Assembly: GCA_014058105.1 (NCBI GenBank)
Contig: JACGCM010002568.1
Span: 1,860,001-1,924,000 of the forward strand
Direction of reading: 5' to 3'
DNA: 64,000 nt
Source of the DNA: Kingdonia uniflora
Lineage: Eukaryota > Streptophyta > Magnoliopsida > Ranunculales > Circaeasteraceae
In this document: piece by piece, positions 43,560 to 54,859 of the stretch
How positions within the stretch are numbered: the stretch's first letter is position 1
How the letters are laid out: each line of letters opens with the position of its first letter
The notes under the pieces: model-generated
The model's database searches: none
Seen by the model: only the letters and a program-made list of their open reading frames with translations
Told to the model about the DNA's origin: nothing
Program-made: the position numbers and the translations under genes

Positions 43560-44666
43560 TGATCGATTATAAACTGACGTCTTAAAAGACCCGCAAGCGC
43601 ACGGTGAACCGTTCAGTACAAAGGAAAGCGAAGTCGTATCCCAAGAGACTTGTGGTTCGAATTATACTTTGAGCTACAAGTTTTATCCAATAACAACGAG
43701 TTTGTGTAGGTTTTGAAATAAAAAGAAGAACAAAACAAATTACATGATAAATTAGAGTGGAAACCAAGGCATTGATTCCACTACACCCCTTATAACCGTT
43801 AGATAGTATAAATAAATAAAGTAAATTACGAGTTCCCGTAATGCATATCCTTGGTCGGGCATATGCAATACATCAAAAGATACAAGAGATTTAGTAATTG
43901 GGAGTTACCCATAAACAAACTTATTCAACCATGGTCCGGTTGATAAGCATGGATTATGTTCTCTTCTCCATGTTTCTAACCTATCTTGTTATGGCCAAAC
44001 AAGATGGTTACTTATATTCCTTATTCCTCTTAATCCTAGCTATGGTCAAGCCTAGGATGAAGGAATACAAATATGCAATATTCCGGGATAAAGAGAAAGT
44101 AATTACTCTAACTAAGCTACACAATCTATACTAAGGCTACATTAGGTGGAGCTTCCTCTAGCCTTGGCTAAGAAGATTTGCTACTCATCCCTTTGATCAT
44201 TTCCATACTACTATTACTACGAAAAAAGTAAAAGACAAGAAAAAAAAAAAAATAAGCTTTATTGCTATGAACTTTAATTTACACCCTTCAAGATGATCTC
44301 TCATGGGTAGAATTCCCCTCCTATTTATCGAGTATAGGAAAGGTTACTAAAAATCACCATTAATATAAAATCCCCTAAGCAATGCCTAAAATCATGCATT
44401 ACAACTCATGAGAATAATATATATATCTAATTCTCTTCAATGGGCTTCCATGCATGGGCCTTTGGTTGACAACTTCAAATGAGAATCATTGTTGGAGTTT
44501 ATCACCCTTGATCTTCGTTAAAAACTAGAAAATTGTTCGACTTGTTTATCATGTGACCGATTTCTGTAAATACTAACAAAAGCACTATTAGTGTCACATT
44601 TATTTAATAAATGACTAGGTAGATATAAATTTAGAAGTTGTTCACGTAAATATTACGTGTCTATCA
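43560..44666 (-). mobile_element. 3' LTR of non-autonomous element 2
   Basis: 1107 bp, + strand TGATCGATTATAAACTGACG to ACGTGTCTATCA: perfect TG...CA. Followed by the PPT (AATACCTCTAAACTT on +) and the conserved internal block to about 44840. The TATA region is GATAAATAGGAGGGG on - at about 44326-44340. Confidence 0.9.
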
Positions 44667-46275
44667 AATACCTCTAAACTTATATTTTGCTAGTCCTCAA
44701 GCAAAAGTAATCAAAAACCATATTCGCCTGTCACGCGGTTGTATTTACTGTATGCAACAAGCCGTTAAACCCCCAGGTTTAGCGTTGTGGACGAGTGTTG
44801 TCTCGTGAGGGTTTGCAGTGACTATACCCACAAAAGTTAATAATGATATTTTAAACAATTCTGGAATAAACATGACTCATTTCTTGTGAACTTAACCTTA
44901 CTTAGTTGTGACAAAAGTATACCAATGATAAAATCCTTAAACTTGTTATTCTCCCAAGTATATAAAATTTTTTTTTAAGCTTATCCGAAACTAGAGGTAC
45001 TACCTCAAAATTAGAAAGAGATTCAAGTATTTTGCTTTAGCTATATTTGAGTGTACAATGAAAATAGTTTTATCGCCTAATACGTTGTCTAGAATAATTT
45101 ACTCAGTTCTTGGTAGTCTAGTTCTCACTTGAATAAATTCAACGGTTAGTTCGACAAGTGCCTTAGTCAATTCGTCTTCCTAGAATTTTACTTTTTTTTC
45201 TTTTCTTTTGTAAGCCTTTTCTTTTGAGTACTTTATTTCTTAGTGAGGCCTCCGTAACAAGAAGTTTTCGGTCGACAATCCCTGCCAGCTGGCTAAGGTT
45301 GCCAGGGTGTGGTGCCCCATCATGACTTAGACTTAGGATTCTCACAAGTAACATTTTCTTGTGCTCCTTTCACATAGTTCATGGTCAAACTCGAGATTGG
45401 TGATAATTTTTCCTGTTTCAGTTCTTAATCATGCGAGTAGCCTTGCAGTGTGAAAGTTTTTAGAGCATATTTGGCTTATTTATTATTTTTTCTTAGGAAT
45501 AAACTTATTCTTAGGCAGTTGTCTCCCTTGTAGGAAACTATTCTTAACATAAATACTAAATTTCCCTTATACTAAGCAAAAATCTATTGACGGTATTAAT
45601 TGCAAAACTACAATGAAGTGCAGGTTTTCAAAATATGCCAAGTTTAACTTGAATTAGTTGCTAATCAAAAGATAGTACATCAAGCTTAAGATATTCTAAA
45701 ATATTTTATTGTATACTTGGTACAATTTCAAATTTTAGGTTTTTTTATAATATTTATGCCAATGTAAAATCAGTTTTAAGTGTTTGGAAATTCGTCAAAA
45801 ATATATCATGCATTGCGAAAGTGCCATTATTTTACTTTTCTTCAAAAAGCATTTAAAGAAATGGTTTCCTACCCCTGAACTTAAATAAAATATTGCCCTC
45901 AATGTTTGATAGCATAAAAGAATTGAGCAATAAAAACTAGAATTTCTCACCTGAATGTGTCATGGGTTGCCTCCCAAGAAGCGCTAAGTTTACTGTCTTC
46001 AGCCTGATGAATATACCCCCAAACTTAAAATTTTCAATATTACTGGAAGGGTACGAAGTTGAAAAGGTGATGTATTATCCTGGTTGCAAATTTACTTTCA
46101 AAAACTAGATAACACATGAATGGTGATCCTTAATATTAGCCATTAATTGGGCAGATATATTATTTAAAAACTAGAGAGAGTTTAGAGCTGATTCTCTATG
46201 AAAAAGATTTTTTCTAACAACTTTGCCTATTATTTGATGATTCCAAGTTAAAAATTTTAGACAAATCAAGAAAAA

Positions 46276-47490
46276 CTATTTTCTCCACGATAAAGCAAAT
46301 ACATACCCAGGGAATATATTTTCCTTTAGAATTTTCAATACAATCATATGATTACTACATGTTGCAGTAAATAAGAAGATTGGTATACAAGTATTCATCC
46401 CCGAAAATGTACTAGATTCAAAACTCGATTCTCCTGGAAAGATATTTTCTTTGAAAATTTTCAAAACCCCCATGTTTTCGTTGATATTCAAAAAAATGTG
46501 ATAGGTGGTTCTGACAAAGCAAGTCCGTGAGGCATCCCCAAAATTATAATTTTTCAAAAATGTGTTTTCTTTTAGTAGAAGAAAAACTATATAACATATT
46601 TGTGGATGTGGGCATCGGAGAACAATTGACTCTAATAAACATTTAAAATTTATATGCCTAATATCATAACTTAGCTCAAGGGACTCATCCTGACCATTGA
46701 CGTGGATATTAATTGGCTTAGGGACATGACCAAGTTGAAACATATTTTTAAATACTAATGATTGTACCATTTCACGAATCTCAGGATCATTCGAGTCCTC
46801 AAAATAATTTAAACATTCATTAATTGAAATACAACAAGAATTATCTCCGTACAAGTCCTCAAAATCATTTATGGTCATGGTACCCTCATTAGGCTCGTGA
46901 AATGGACATGTAGGCATAGGTATATGTGCGGTTGGTGAATGAGTAACCAAAACATAATCAGCCCCTAATAATAGTGGTATATCCTGTAAAGAAGGGTCGT
47001 CCACCCACTGGTTTCCAACATTGTAATTTGTGTCAGGTGGACGCGGCTAAAGGCAAGGCTGAGATGACTCATAAAGAGACTGAGAAGGAAATGACAAGTT
47101 GATAACATCTGCAACAGGTTCAATAATTTATAATTTCTTGACTTTGGTACAAATATCATCATTTACAAATTCCTCGCAAATTATCGTATAATGAGATGGT
47201 GATTCCATATATTTATATTTTATCTCGTCATCATCATCGTCAGAAAAATCATTAGAGGAGAGGGAAAAATATTCAGTCTCGGTCATAGTTTCCTCGAAAC
47301 AATTTATTGGGTTAACAAATGAAATGATGGATGGTGACATCGATGGTTGAATTTGGAGGGCTTCTTGAAGATCTTGTTGTGGCATTGGATTGTCGGCCTT
47401 AAAATATTCATCGTCTAAATCTGTCTCACAATATGGTATCCATTCACCCCACGGAGAAAAGATTTCTTGATTACGCTTGAATTCATCCAT
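46276..47490 (-). pseudogene. Acid-rich accessory protein of element 2, unknown function
   Basis: Two long frames with a single stop between them. 47490-47128: WIPYCETDLDDEYFKADNPM, then FSLSSNDFSDDDDDEIKYKY and MESPSHYTIICEEFVNDDI. 47004-46276 (242 codons): DDPSLQDIPLLLGADYVLVT, PMPTCPFHEPNEGTM, LNYFEDSNDPEI, INIHVNGQDESLELSYDIRH and, near the end, a repeated KENIFPG motif (three KExIFPG copies). Conserved with element 1 apart from the C-terminal third, which differs. No known catalytic motif; may be a structural or regulatory element protein. Confidence 0.72.
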
Positions 47491-47602
47491 TTATAAATCG
47501 CAAGGGGATTTAAGTTCGGATTGCTCTTCTTCATTGTTTAGAAGTTTTTCATGCTCTATTTCACTCCACGTAGTTGACAACTGAGTTATCTGAGTCTCAA
47601 AT

Positions 47603-47973
47603 CTAGAAATAGATTGGGTCGCAGAAGATTGATTCACCAATGTCTGTTGTTGGAATTGTATCATTTGTTGTTGAAATTATAATACTTATTTTTGACTTTA
47701 CATTGATTGTTGCATAAAGAGAGCAAGGGTATCTTCCAAATATGGTTTGGGGGGAGCGGGTGGGAACTGATTGAATGACTGAACGGACTGATGGGGCTGC
47801 ATATATGAATGAGATTGGAAAAGTTTCATGTATTGAGATTTTTGGTGATCCCATGATTGAAAATGATTATGAGGTTGTTGCGGGATGTCGAATTGTGAGC
47901 TATATGGATTCCAATGTTCATGCATGCATGGCATTTTGAAATAAAAGCAGCACCCAATGAAATAAGTAACCAA
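47603..47973 (-). pseudogene. gag-like fragment of element 2
   Basis: The frame on - reads MPCMHEHWNPYSSQFDIPQQ, then PHNHFQSWDHQKSQYM and FPPAPPKPYLEDTLALFMQQ. NPYS... and the PxLEDxLALFMQQ linker resemble the middle of Athila-type Gag. The capsid and zinc-knuckle parts are absent. The probable start is the ATG of MPCMHEHW near 47935. Confidence 0.55.
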
Positions 47974-49401
47974 TCAAGCCTAAACTCTAGCACATCAATA
48001 TTTTTTAGAAATAATAATTAGGTCTCCATTATATTCTTCTATGTTCAAAATGGGTAGGATGGAAAAAGGTTTTGGTTCCTATACTCCCCTGTGTCACTAT
48101 GTTAGTACTAGCTTAAAGTAGATGTTCAGTCCTCACGCCCGAGTGAGTCACCTTATCGTACGTCAGCACTCAGAACGGTGACGTCGTAAACCTACAACCA
48201 GTATTTCACGACGCTAGGCTGGGGCCGTATCCTATGAACCCGTGTTTGTACCCCGGTCCGGTACTCCTATCCGTTGGGTGATGAAATCCCGCGGGAATCT
48301 TGCTACTCTTTTTTATTAACAGTTATTTTAAAGTCCGGGACGTTCAATTTTCGTGGGATACGAATTTCTTCGTATACCTGATGGGTGGTCCCACTTGTTG
48401 GGGAGCATTTTGGGTGATGAAATCCCGCAAGTCTCTAACTGTTTTTACATTTACTAATGTTGGAATGAAAAAGAATAATAAACACAACAATAGGTCAATC
48501 CAACCACAGCAAATTTTTTATTAGAGCAGCGTGTATTTGCACAGTCCACACGACTTTATGATCCTAGTGCCGGGGCAGAGCGGATATGAACCCCATCTAG
48601 ATGTCAAGTTTTGGGAAGTACCAACCTACGGGAAGTGTTTCCCGGTGTAGCTGTGGCCGCCACTTCACTTAGGGGGCGAAAGAAGGAGTGCCCCTTCACT
48701 TGGGGGCACAAGAAGGATGGATTTGATGATGCTTTCAGCTTTACGTATTGTCAGTCTCGTTTCCAACTTTGTGACTATCCTGTAAAACAAGAGTAAAAAT
48801 ATTAGTAAACTTGCGACAACAATATTAATTCAATTTCCAAGTTTATTGTAGTCTATGATGTCCTGATTTTTAAATGCGCATATCTTTCAACTAGGTTGGG
48901 AGAGAATATTCAATAATATCGATTTGGAAAGATAATTTAGAAAGGAAAAATCTACAAGAAGGATGTTTTCTATAATTTAGCTTCCCTAATGCTCAAAACG
49001 GATGATGAATGTACAGTGGTGTCCTTAAGGGAGACAGTTTTTGTGCAGTTTTTTTAAAACGCTGTAACTCATAAACGACAAGGCAGAAAAATATGATCTA
49101 TAGCAATTCGGAAAGGGTTTTGAATTATCAAAAACTTTTGTAGCAAACGTTTTCCCCAAATATGAAGTATAGAAGAACAAAAACGGTGAAATATTCAGGG
49201 ACAGACTTCAAAGCTACTGTAGCGCCAAAAACTTGATTTTTTTTTCTTTTCTTTTAAAAACTAAACTAGAGAAGCGATAATAATAGAAATACTATATGCT
49301 ATTACCGGTCACTATAATACAACTTACTGTTAAAAAAATAAAAATAACAATAATGAAGGAAAAATTGGCTTAAAATAACATCTCAATAAAACGCACTTTA
49401 G

Positions 49402-49419
49402 TCCCCGGCAACGGCGCCA
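49402..49419 (-). other. Primer binding site of element 2, tRNA-Asp type
   Basis: Identical to that of element 1: - strand TGGCGCCGTTGCCGGGGA, six bases from the LTR. Confidence 0.9.
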
Positions 49420-49425
49420 AAAACA

Positions 49426-50529
49426 TCATCGATTATAAACCGACTTCTTAAAATACCTGCAAGCGCACGGTGTACCATTAAGTACCAAGGAAAGCGGGGT
49501 CGTATCCCAAGAGACTTGTAATGCGAATTATACTTCGAGCTACTAGTTTCATCCAATAACAACGAGTTTGTGTAGGTTTCGAAATAAAAAGAAGAGCGAA
49601 ACAAATTACAAGATAAATTATAGTGGAAACCAAGGCATCGATTCTACTACACCCATTATAACCGTTAGATAACATAAATAATTAAAGTAAATTACCAGTT
49701 CCCGTATCGCATATCCTTGGTCGGGCATATGTAATACATCAAAGATACAAGAGATTTAGTAATTGGGAGTTACCCATAAACCAACTTATTCAACCATGGT
49801 CCGGTTGATAAGCATGGATTATGCTTTCTTCTCCATGTTCCTAACCTATTTTGTTATGGTCAAACAAGATGGTTACTTATATTCTTTATTCCTCCTAATC
49901 TTAGCTATGGTCAAGCCTAGGATGAAGGAATATAAATATGCAATATTCAAGGATAAAGAGAAAGTAATTACTCTAACTAAGTTACACAATCAATACTAAG
50001 GCTACATTGGGTGGAGCTTCTTCTAGCCTTGGCAAAGAAGATTAGCTACTCATCCTTTTGATCATTGTCATACTACTATTACTACAAAAAAAGTAAAAGA
50101 CAAGAAATAGAGAAAGAATAAGCTTTATTGCTATGAACTTTTATTTACACCCTCCAAGATGATCTCTCATGGGTAGGATTCCCGCCTATTTATAGAGTAT
50201 AGGAAAGGTTACTAAAAATCACCATTAATATAAAATCTCCTAAACAATGCCTAAAATCATGCATTATAACTCATGAGAATAATATATATATCTAATTCTC
50301 TTCAATGGGCTTCCATGCATAGGCCTTTGGTTGACAACTTCAAATGAGAATCATTGTTGGAGTGCATCACCCTTGTTCTTCGTTAAAAACTGGAAAATTG
50401 TACGACTTGTTTATCATGTGACCGATTTCTGTAAATACTAACAAAAGCACTATTAGTGTCACATTTATTTAATAAATAACTAGGTAGATATAAATTTAGG
50501 AGTTGTTCACGTAAATATTACGTGTCTAT
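49426..50529 (-). mobile_element. 5' LTR of non-autonomous element 2
   Basis: About 1104 bp, + start TCATCGATTATAAACC (TG changed to TC), end GTGTCTAT, lacking the final CA and running straight into the 99-bp repeat. The - strand TATA box CTATAAATAGGCGGG is at about 50184-50198. It is closer to 43560-44666 than to the element 1 LTRs (for example both lack the ATACAT indel and share CTAACAAAAGCACTATTAG). Confidence 0.9.
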
Positions 50530-50628
50530 GAAAAATTGTAGAGATTCACGTGAGTGATTAGACAAGAGTGATCATCGCTCAAACATAGAAAAAGTATTGG
50601 AGACAGAGTCCTAAGGGTGGTTGCATAT

Positions 50629-50688
50629 CAACATTCTAAAAGAAGGATTTGGCGCTGCTTCAGATTCATACTCGAACGTTGAAGGTTA
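50629..50688 (+). pseudogene. Tat antisense accessory gene, exon end
   Basis: Continuing from 43559, the frame crosses into GGCISTF-stop-KKDLALLQIHTRTLK, followed by a plausible donor AAG|GTTAGT at about 50686-50693. The sequence after it (50694-50843) is AT-rich and intron-like, and is interrupted by the second-family element at 50844. Confidence 0.45.
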
Positions 50689-50843
50689 GTGGACGAATTA
50701 TGACTTTTTGAATGTGAGGTTTGAAAGATTTCTTAAGTTTTTTCCAATTTTGAAAACTTGTTGTTTATAGTAATTTCATAAAAATAGGTTTGATTATGTG
50801 TAATTAAAAATATGTATATGATATATGAATATGTATGATGGAT

Positions 50844-52075
50844 TGATAAGAGTATTTTCGCGGTCCTCTGGAAAAATACCTGCTCAAAGTACGGTTATCA
50901 AATTATAGCGCGGATGAGTGGGATCAAATCCACAGGGAGATTTGGGAAAACTAATACTTTTAAGGCCGAATTAGGTTTTATAAGAAATCGATTAAAAAGA
51001 AATAAATAAAACAAACAATTAACAAGAGAATAGCTACAACTAGATATTTTCCTAAACAAAGTAATATAGTTATCATATATTTTTACTAGGTGGATTATTC
51101 ATATTAAAAATCGTTGGTAAGGCATTTTCAATGTGAACGACAAACCTTGATCTATGGTTAGGCATCTAGGATTTGGTCAAAATATATTTTCCTAAATCCG
51201 ATATGTAAGAAAAATTCTTCCAACTATGGTTATGCTTGGTCGAATCTCTTCTAACGAGTCCCCTTCGTTTTTGCCCTAAAATTCAGTTTAATGGTTATAA
51301 TATTAGATTTTGGCTATATAGTCTAAATCAATTTACTAGCTATGGTTAAGCCAAAAAATCGATTATAACTATTTTAAAAGATTATAAAAGAGAACTAATC
51401 TTAAAACTATAATATAACTATTGCTATTTGGGTAAGGGCTTCCTTCTCGTCATAGCTCGTAGGGATTAGCCTTCTATCATTCCCAAGATCATTGCATTAA
51501 CTAGCTAACTATTTACAAAAGAAAATGAAAAAGAAAGGAGATAATTAAATAAAACTAAAACTATATTTCCTCTAAACTAGCTCCAATATGAGATGCCCGA
51601 TTACAATGGGGGGGTTCCTTTTATAGGAGAAGGAATCAAGATTTATAAACTATATATTAAATTCTAAAGAATATTTTCACAATGGTTTCTTTTAATATTA
51701 CAATCAATCACCTATGATTCATCCATATAATTCCCTTAAGTGATGCAAAGAGTTTTTTTCCTGGAAACTCTTGCATATATCTTAAATATAAAATATCTTC
51801 ATGGATCTTGAATGCAATATCTCATTTGATCTTATTTTCCAAGAATATTTGTTTATATATTTCTTTAATCTGGAGACCAAATATATTGTGTCTTTAACTT
51901 TTTGAGCTATGAACTGTTGGAGACACTTTTACTTGACTTTATGAGCTTGGTTTAAAATATCCATCTCCAATAGCTACAATAAAACAAACATGCATAAGTA
52001 TCCAAAATTAAATATAATAGACGACTAAAATACATGTTCATGTATATTAAAAATAGCATAATTACGCGTTTATCA
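50844..52075 (-). mobile_element. 3' LTR of the second-family element
   Basis: 1232 bp, + strand TGATAAGAGTATTTTCGCGG to ACGCGTTTATCA. TATAAAAGG on - at about 51616-51624. Homologue of the inverted solo LTR at 30375-31458, with internal insertions. Confidence 0.9.
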
Positions 52076-52371
52076 AAAATCTCCAAACTTGTCTATTGCT
52101 CATCTTGAGTAAAATAAAATAATAACAACTTTTGTAAGGAACGCGATTGTATTTAGCATATGCAACAAGCCGTTAAACCCCAAGGTTTTGACTGGTAGAC
52201 AAGTATTGTCTTGTGAGGGTTTGCATTGACTATACCCACAAAAGTTAATAATGACATTTTAAACAATTCTAGAAGAATCATGACTTATTTCCTAATAACT
52301 TATCCTTAGTTAGTTATGACAAAAATATACTGACAAAAAAATCCTTAAACTTGTTATTCTCCCAAGTATAC
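52076..52371 (-). other. PPT and conserved internal block of the second-family element
   Basis: The - strand AAGTTTGGAGATTTT abuts the LTR. The + strand GCAACAAGCCGTTAAACCCC, then CTTGTGAGGG and ACTATACCCACAAAAGTTAA, match the element 1 and 2 blocks closely, although the LTRs differ. Cut off at 52371 by the Tat LTR. Confidence 0.88.
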
Positions 52372-52965
52372 TGTAGGTGCCTATCCCTCCATCTAACCCC
52401 AAATCAAACTATTCCAGTTCGAACTTCCTTCATGTTAGACTCACGCATTCTATAAGTGACATCAGCAGTCAACATCGACACCTACTTCACGAACTGATGA
52501 AGAATGTGGCCGAGCTCAAACAGACAAACATGAACAAGTCAAAGATACCTGTCTCTCACGAACTCAACAATTACTCAGTCAGCCGCCACTAATCATATAC
52601 GATAAAGAACTGCCGAAAAGGCCCATACAATGAAAAAGCTCCAGAAGAGACATGGATCAGAAAGATATACGAGAAGTTACCAAGAAAGCTACATTTTCTA
52701 GATTCTCAAAATATCAAAACTTCTTATTTATAAGATCAAGTATTTCTAAGTCGAGAAATCACTTGAAATAAGATATCAGCCTCAAGCAATAAAAGTCATT
52801 ATTACAAAAACCCTTAACTCGAGGTCATGATTTTTTACCTATTCGAAGGTTTTCCAAGATAAATCACCTATGTTTTTTCTTATTTTACGTTAGTTTTTGT
52901 CACTGGAACATTTGTGTAAGAACAAATTCTAAGCAATCTCGAGCTTACGGAATTAGGCCATTATA
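52372..52965 (+). mobile_element. 5' LTR of the + strand Tat element
   Basis: 594 bp, from TGTAGGTGCCTATCCCTCC to GGCCATTATA. Homologous to 33872-34460 (opposite strand). The TATA box seen in that copy is degraded here (near 52620). Starts exactly where the second-family block stops. No 3' LTR was found for this element. Confidence 0.85.
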
Positions 52966-52986
52966 TTTTGCTTCATCTGTGGGAAA
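52966..52986 (+). other. Degraded primer binding site of the Tat element
   Basis: TTTGCTTCATCTGTGGGAAA directly after the LTR. The usual Tat site as I recall contains TGGCGCC(G)TCTGTGGG, and the CTGTGGGAA half is kept. The primer tRNA is not assigned. Confidence 0.5.
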
Positions 52987-53042
52987 GAAGGCATTTCCAC
53001 GATATCCTAAGGCATACATTCCCTCTACTACAAATTTCAATC

Positions 53043-54560
53043 ATGGTATCTTCCAGACGACCAATAACCGAAATCCTGCTCAATCTTTCAGTTGAGCCGA
53101 AATAACTCACAGAGCTACAGGAGAATCTCAACGCTGAAACTGAGAAGTACAATGAGCTTGAATGTCAATTAAATCTTTATCGTGAGCTCTATGAGAATCA
53201 GCTCGAAGCCGAGCGACAAGCTCATTTGATAGCATTCAAACGACATGAAGTCCAGATGACAACCATGCAGACTACCTTATAAGCTCTACAAAATACTCAG
53301 CAGGCTCCTCTAACACAAGATTGCGATCAATTTCCAAAAACCTCCTGAGTTTCTTTGTGAGAAAAGTTAGGACCTCAAGGAGCTACCATCAAATTTATTT
53401 CTAGAAATATTCAGCATGAATCTCGGCCTTCTATTCATTTGGGTGGTAAAGTTTAGTCTGAGATCAGCCGAGTTCACCGATTTTCCATGCATCAGTAGGA
53501 AGAACAACGACCACAACCTCGAGTTCCAGTACGTGATCGTTTGAGTGATGGTATCGGTACTTGCAATCTTCAGCCTCCTCGTCAGGCCACTCAATCGACA
53601 CGTTAATATGTTATGAAGAGCAAATGGATCAGTGTATTAATGAGTTAATCAAAGAATAAGTTTTGGGCACTACAGACAACCTTACCAAGTTACAAGGAAA
53701 GGTCCATCTACAGATCGAAGCACTGAACCAAAGGAGGATCAGGGTGATGAATAGCGCTTCAAGGGAAACACTGGCAACTCTTTGAAATGCGGTACACTAC
53801 CCAAACCGGTCCTCCCAAGGGTGAATGTTCGAATCTCCATAATTTTTCCAATCCTCTCCAAGGATAAGCTTTACCATCTCTCTCAACCATTGGAACGAAT
53901 CAAGAACTGTCTGTATTGCATGTATCATAAGGTAAACCATCATTCTACTGACAATTGCTATACTTTACAAAGGTTGCTAGAATACATTTTTAAAGAAGGA
54001 CGGATGTTCAGCAACATTATTGACCTGGATTCATACAAGGATGACAACTATATAAAGCAGCTTGAAGTCGTCCAGGTCGAAGATCGAGTTGAGGAAATAT
54101 ATCTCTACCATATGCACCACATCAACATGATCAAAATCCATCAAATCACCAACTCTAGCCAATTCAAGCGCAGAAGACTGTCAGAATGCTACAATCTCAC
54201 ACCTCAAGATAAAGAAGCCAAGCTTCTGTCTGAGTTGAGCAATTGCCGGCTTGGGATCTCATTCGAAGATTGTGACATTAGTCATGTAAAATTTCTACAT
54301 CATGATGCATTAGTAATAATGCTTAAGATGAAAAAGTTTGTCATGCACACAATGATGATCGATACTGGAAGCGGTATTGAGATTCTTTTTCAAAGCATTA
54401 ACGACTAAATGGGATTGGCCGATCAAGATATTCCAAGCGACACCGATAATTGTGGATTCAATAGTTTTAAGGAAGAGCGAGTAGGCAACATTATCATACC
54501 TAGTACCGCAGGACCAACCATCATCGTCGTCATCTTCTACGTAATCAATGCCTAATCACG
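53043..54560 (+). pseudogene. Tat gag and protease remnant
   Basis: Starts at the ATG at 53043: VSSRRPITEILLNLSVEPK, stop, then a coiled-coil-like stretch (ETEKYNELECQLNLYRELYE, then NQLEAERQ). The capsid domain is unreadable. At 53890-53990 a zinc knuckle variant reads CLYCMYHKVNHHSTDNCYTL. The protease, near 54310-54400, reads DALVIMLKMKKFVMHTMMID followed by TGSG (active site DTGS). This order with the CxxH...C knuckle is Tat-like. One long frame (53782-54405) is open across the knuckle and protease, then a stop cuts it. Gag would form the particle. Confidence 0.8.
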
Positions 54561-54859
54561 TTATCTCGGAATTATTTCCCTTCCACCTATCATCTAGCAC
54601 TCCGCTTCAAACATAATAATGGAATCTATGAAATCAAGGGAAATCAAGGGTAGTCAAATGCTTTCTCGAGCTTGCAAAAACACTGTCTTAACAATTTAGC
54701 ATACCTCAGACAAATACACTGCATAGCAATTATAGAAAATTGATTACCATGATGATCAGCCTTCCACAGAAGAGCCTATAGAGTACATCGACATTGATGA
54801 GCATGGCAGAGGTACTTTCATCTGTACTAAGCTAGTTCAGTACGATTAAAATAATCTCA

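Larger units (their letters stand above)
43560..50529 (-). mobile_element. Non-autonomous Athila-related LTR element 2
   Basis: 6.97 kb, same family and strand as element 1. 5' LTR 49426-50529, PBS 49402-49419, leader with the same CGTACGTCAGCACTCAGAACG block (about 48158), gag-like frame, accessory frame, post-pol motif, PPT, 3' LTR 43560-44666. No pol. Its accessory frames are longer and less broken than those of element 1. No 5-bp target duplication; 99-bp repeats flank it instead. 44850-45960 is non-coding. Confidence 0.92.

Noticed and set aside
50689..50843. Tandem or satellite sequence in the TATG-rich stretch
   Set aside because: Only loosely repetitive ATATGTAT sequence; better explained as AT-rich intron next to the element insertion.
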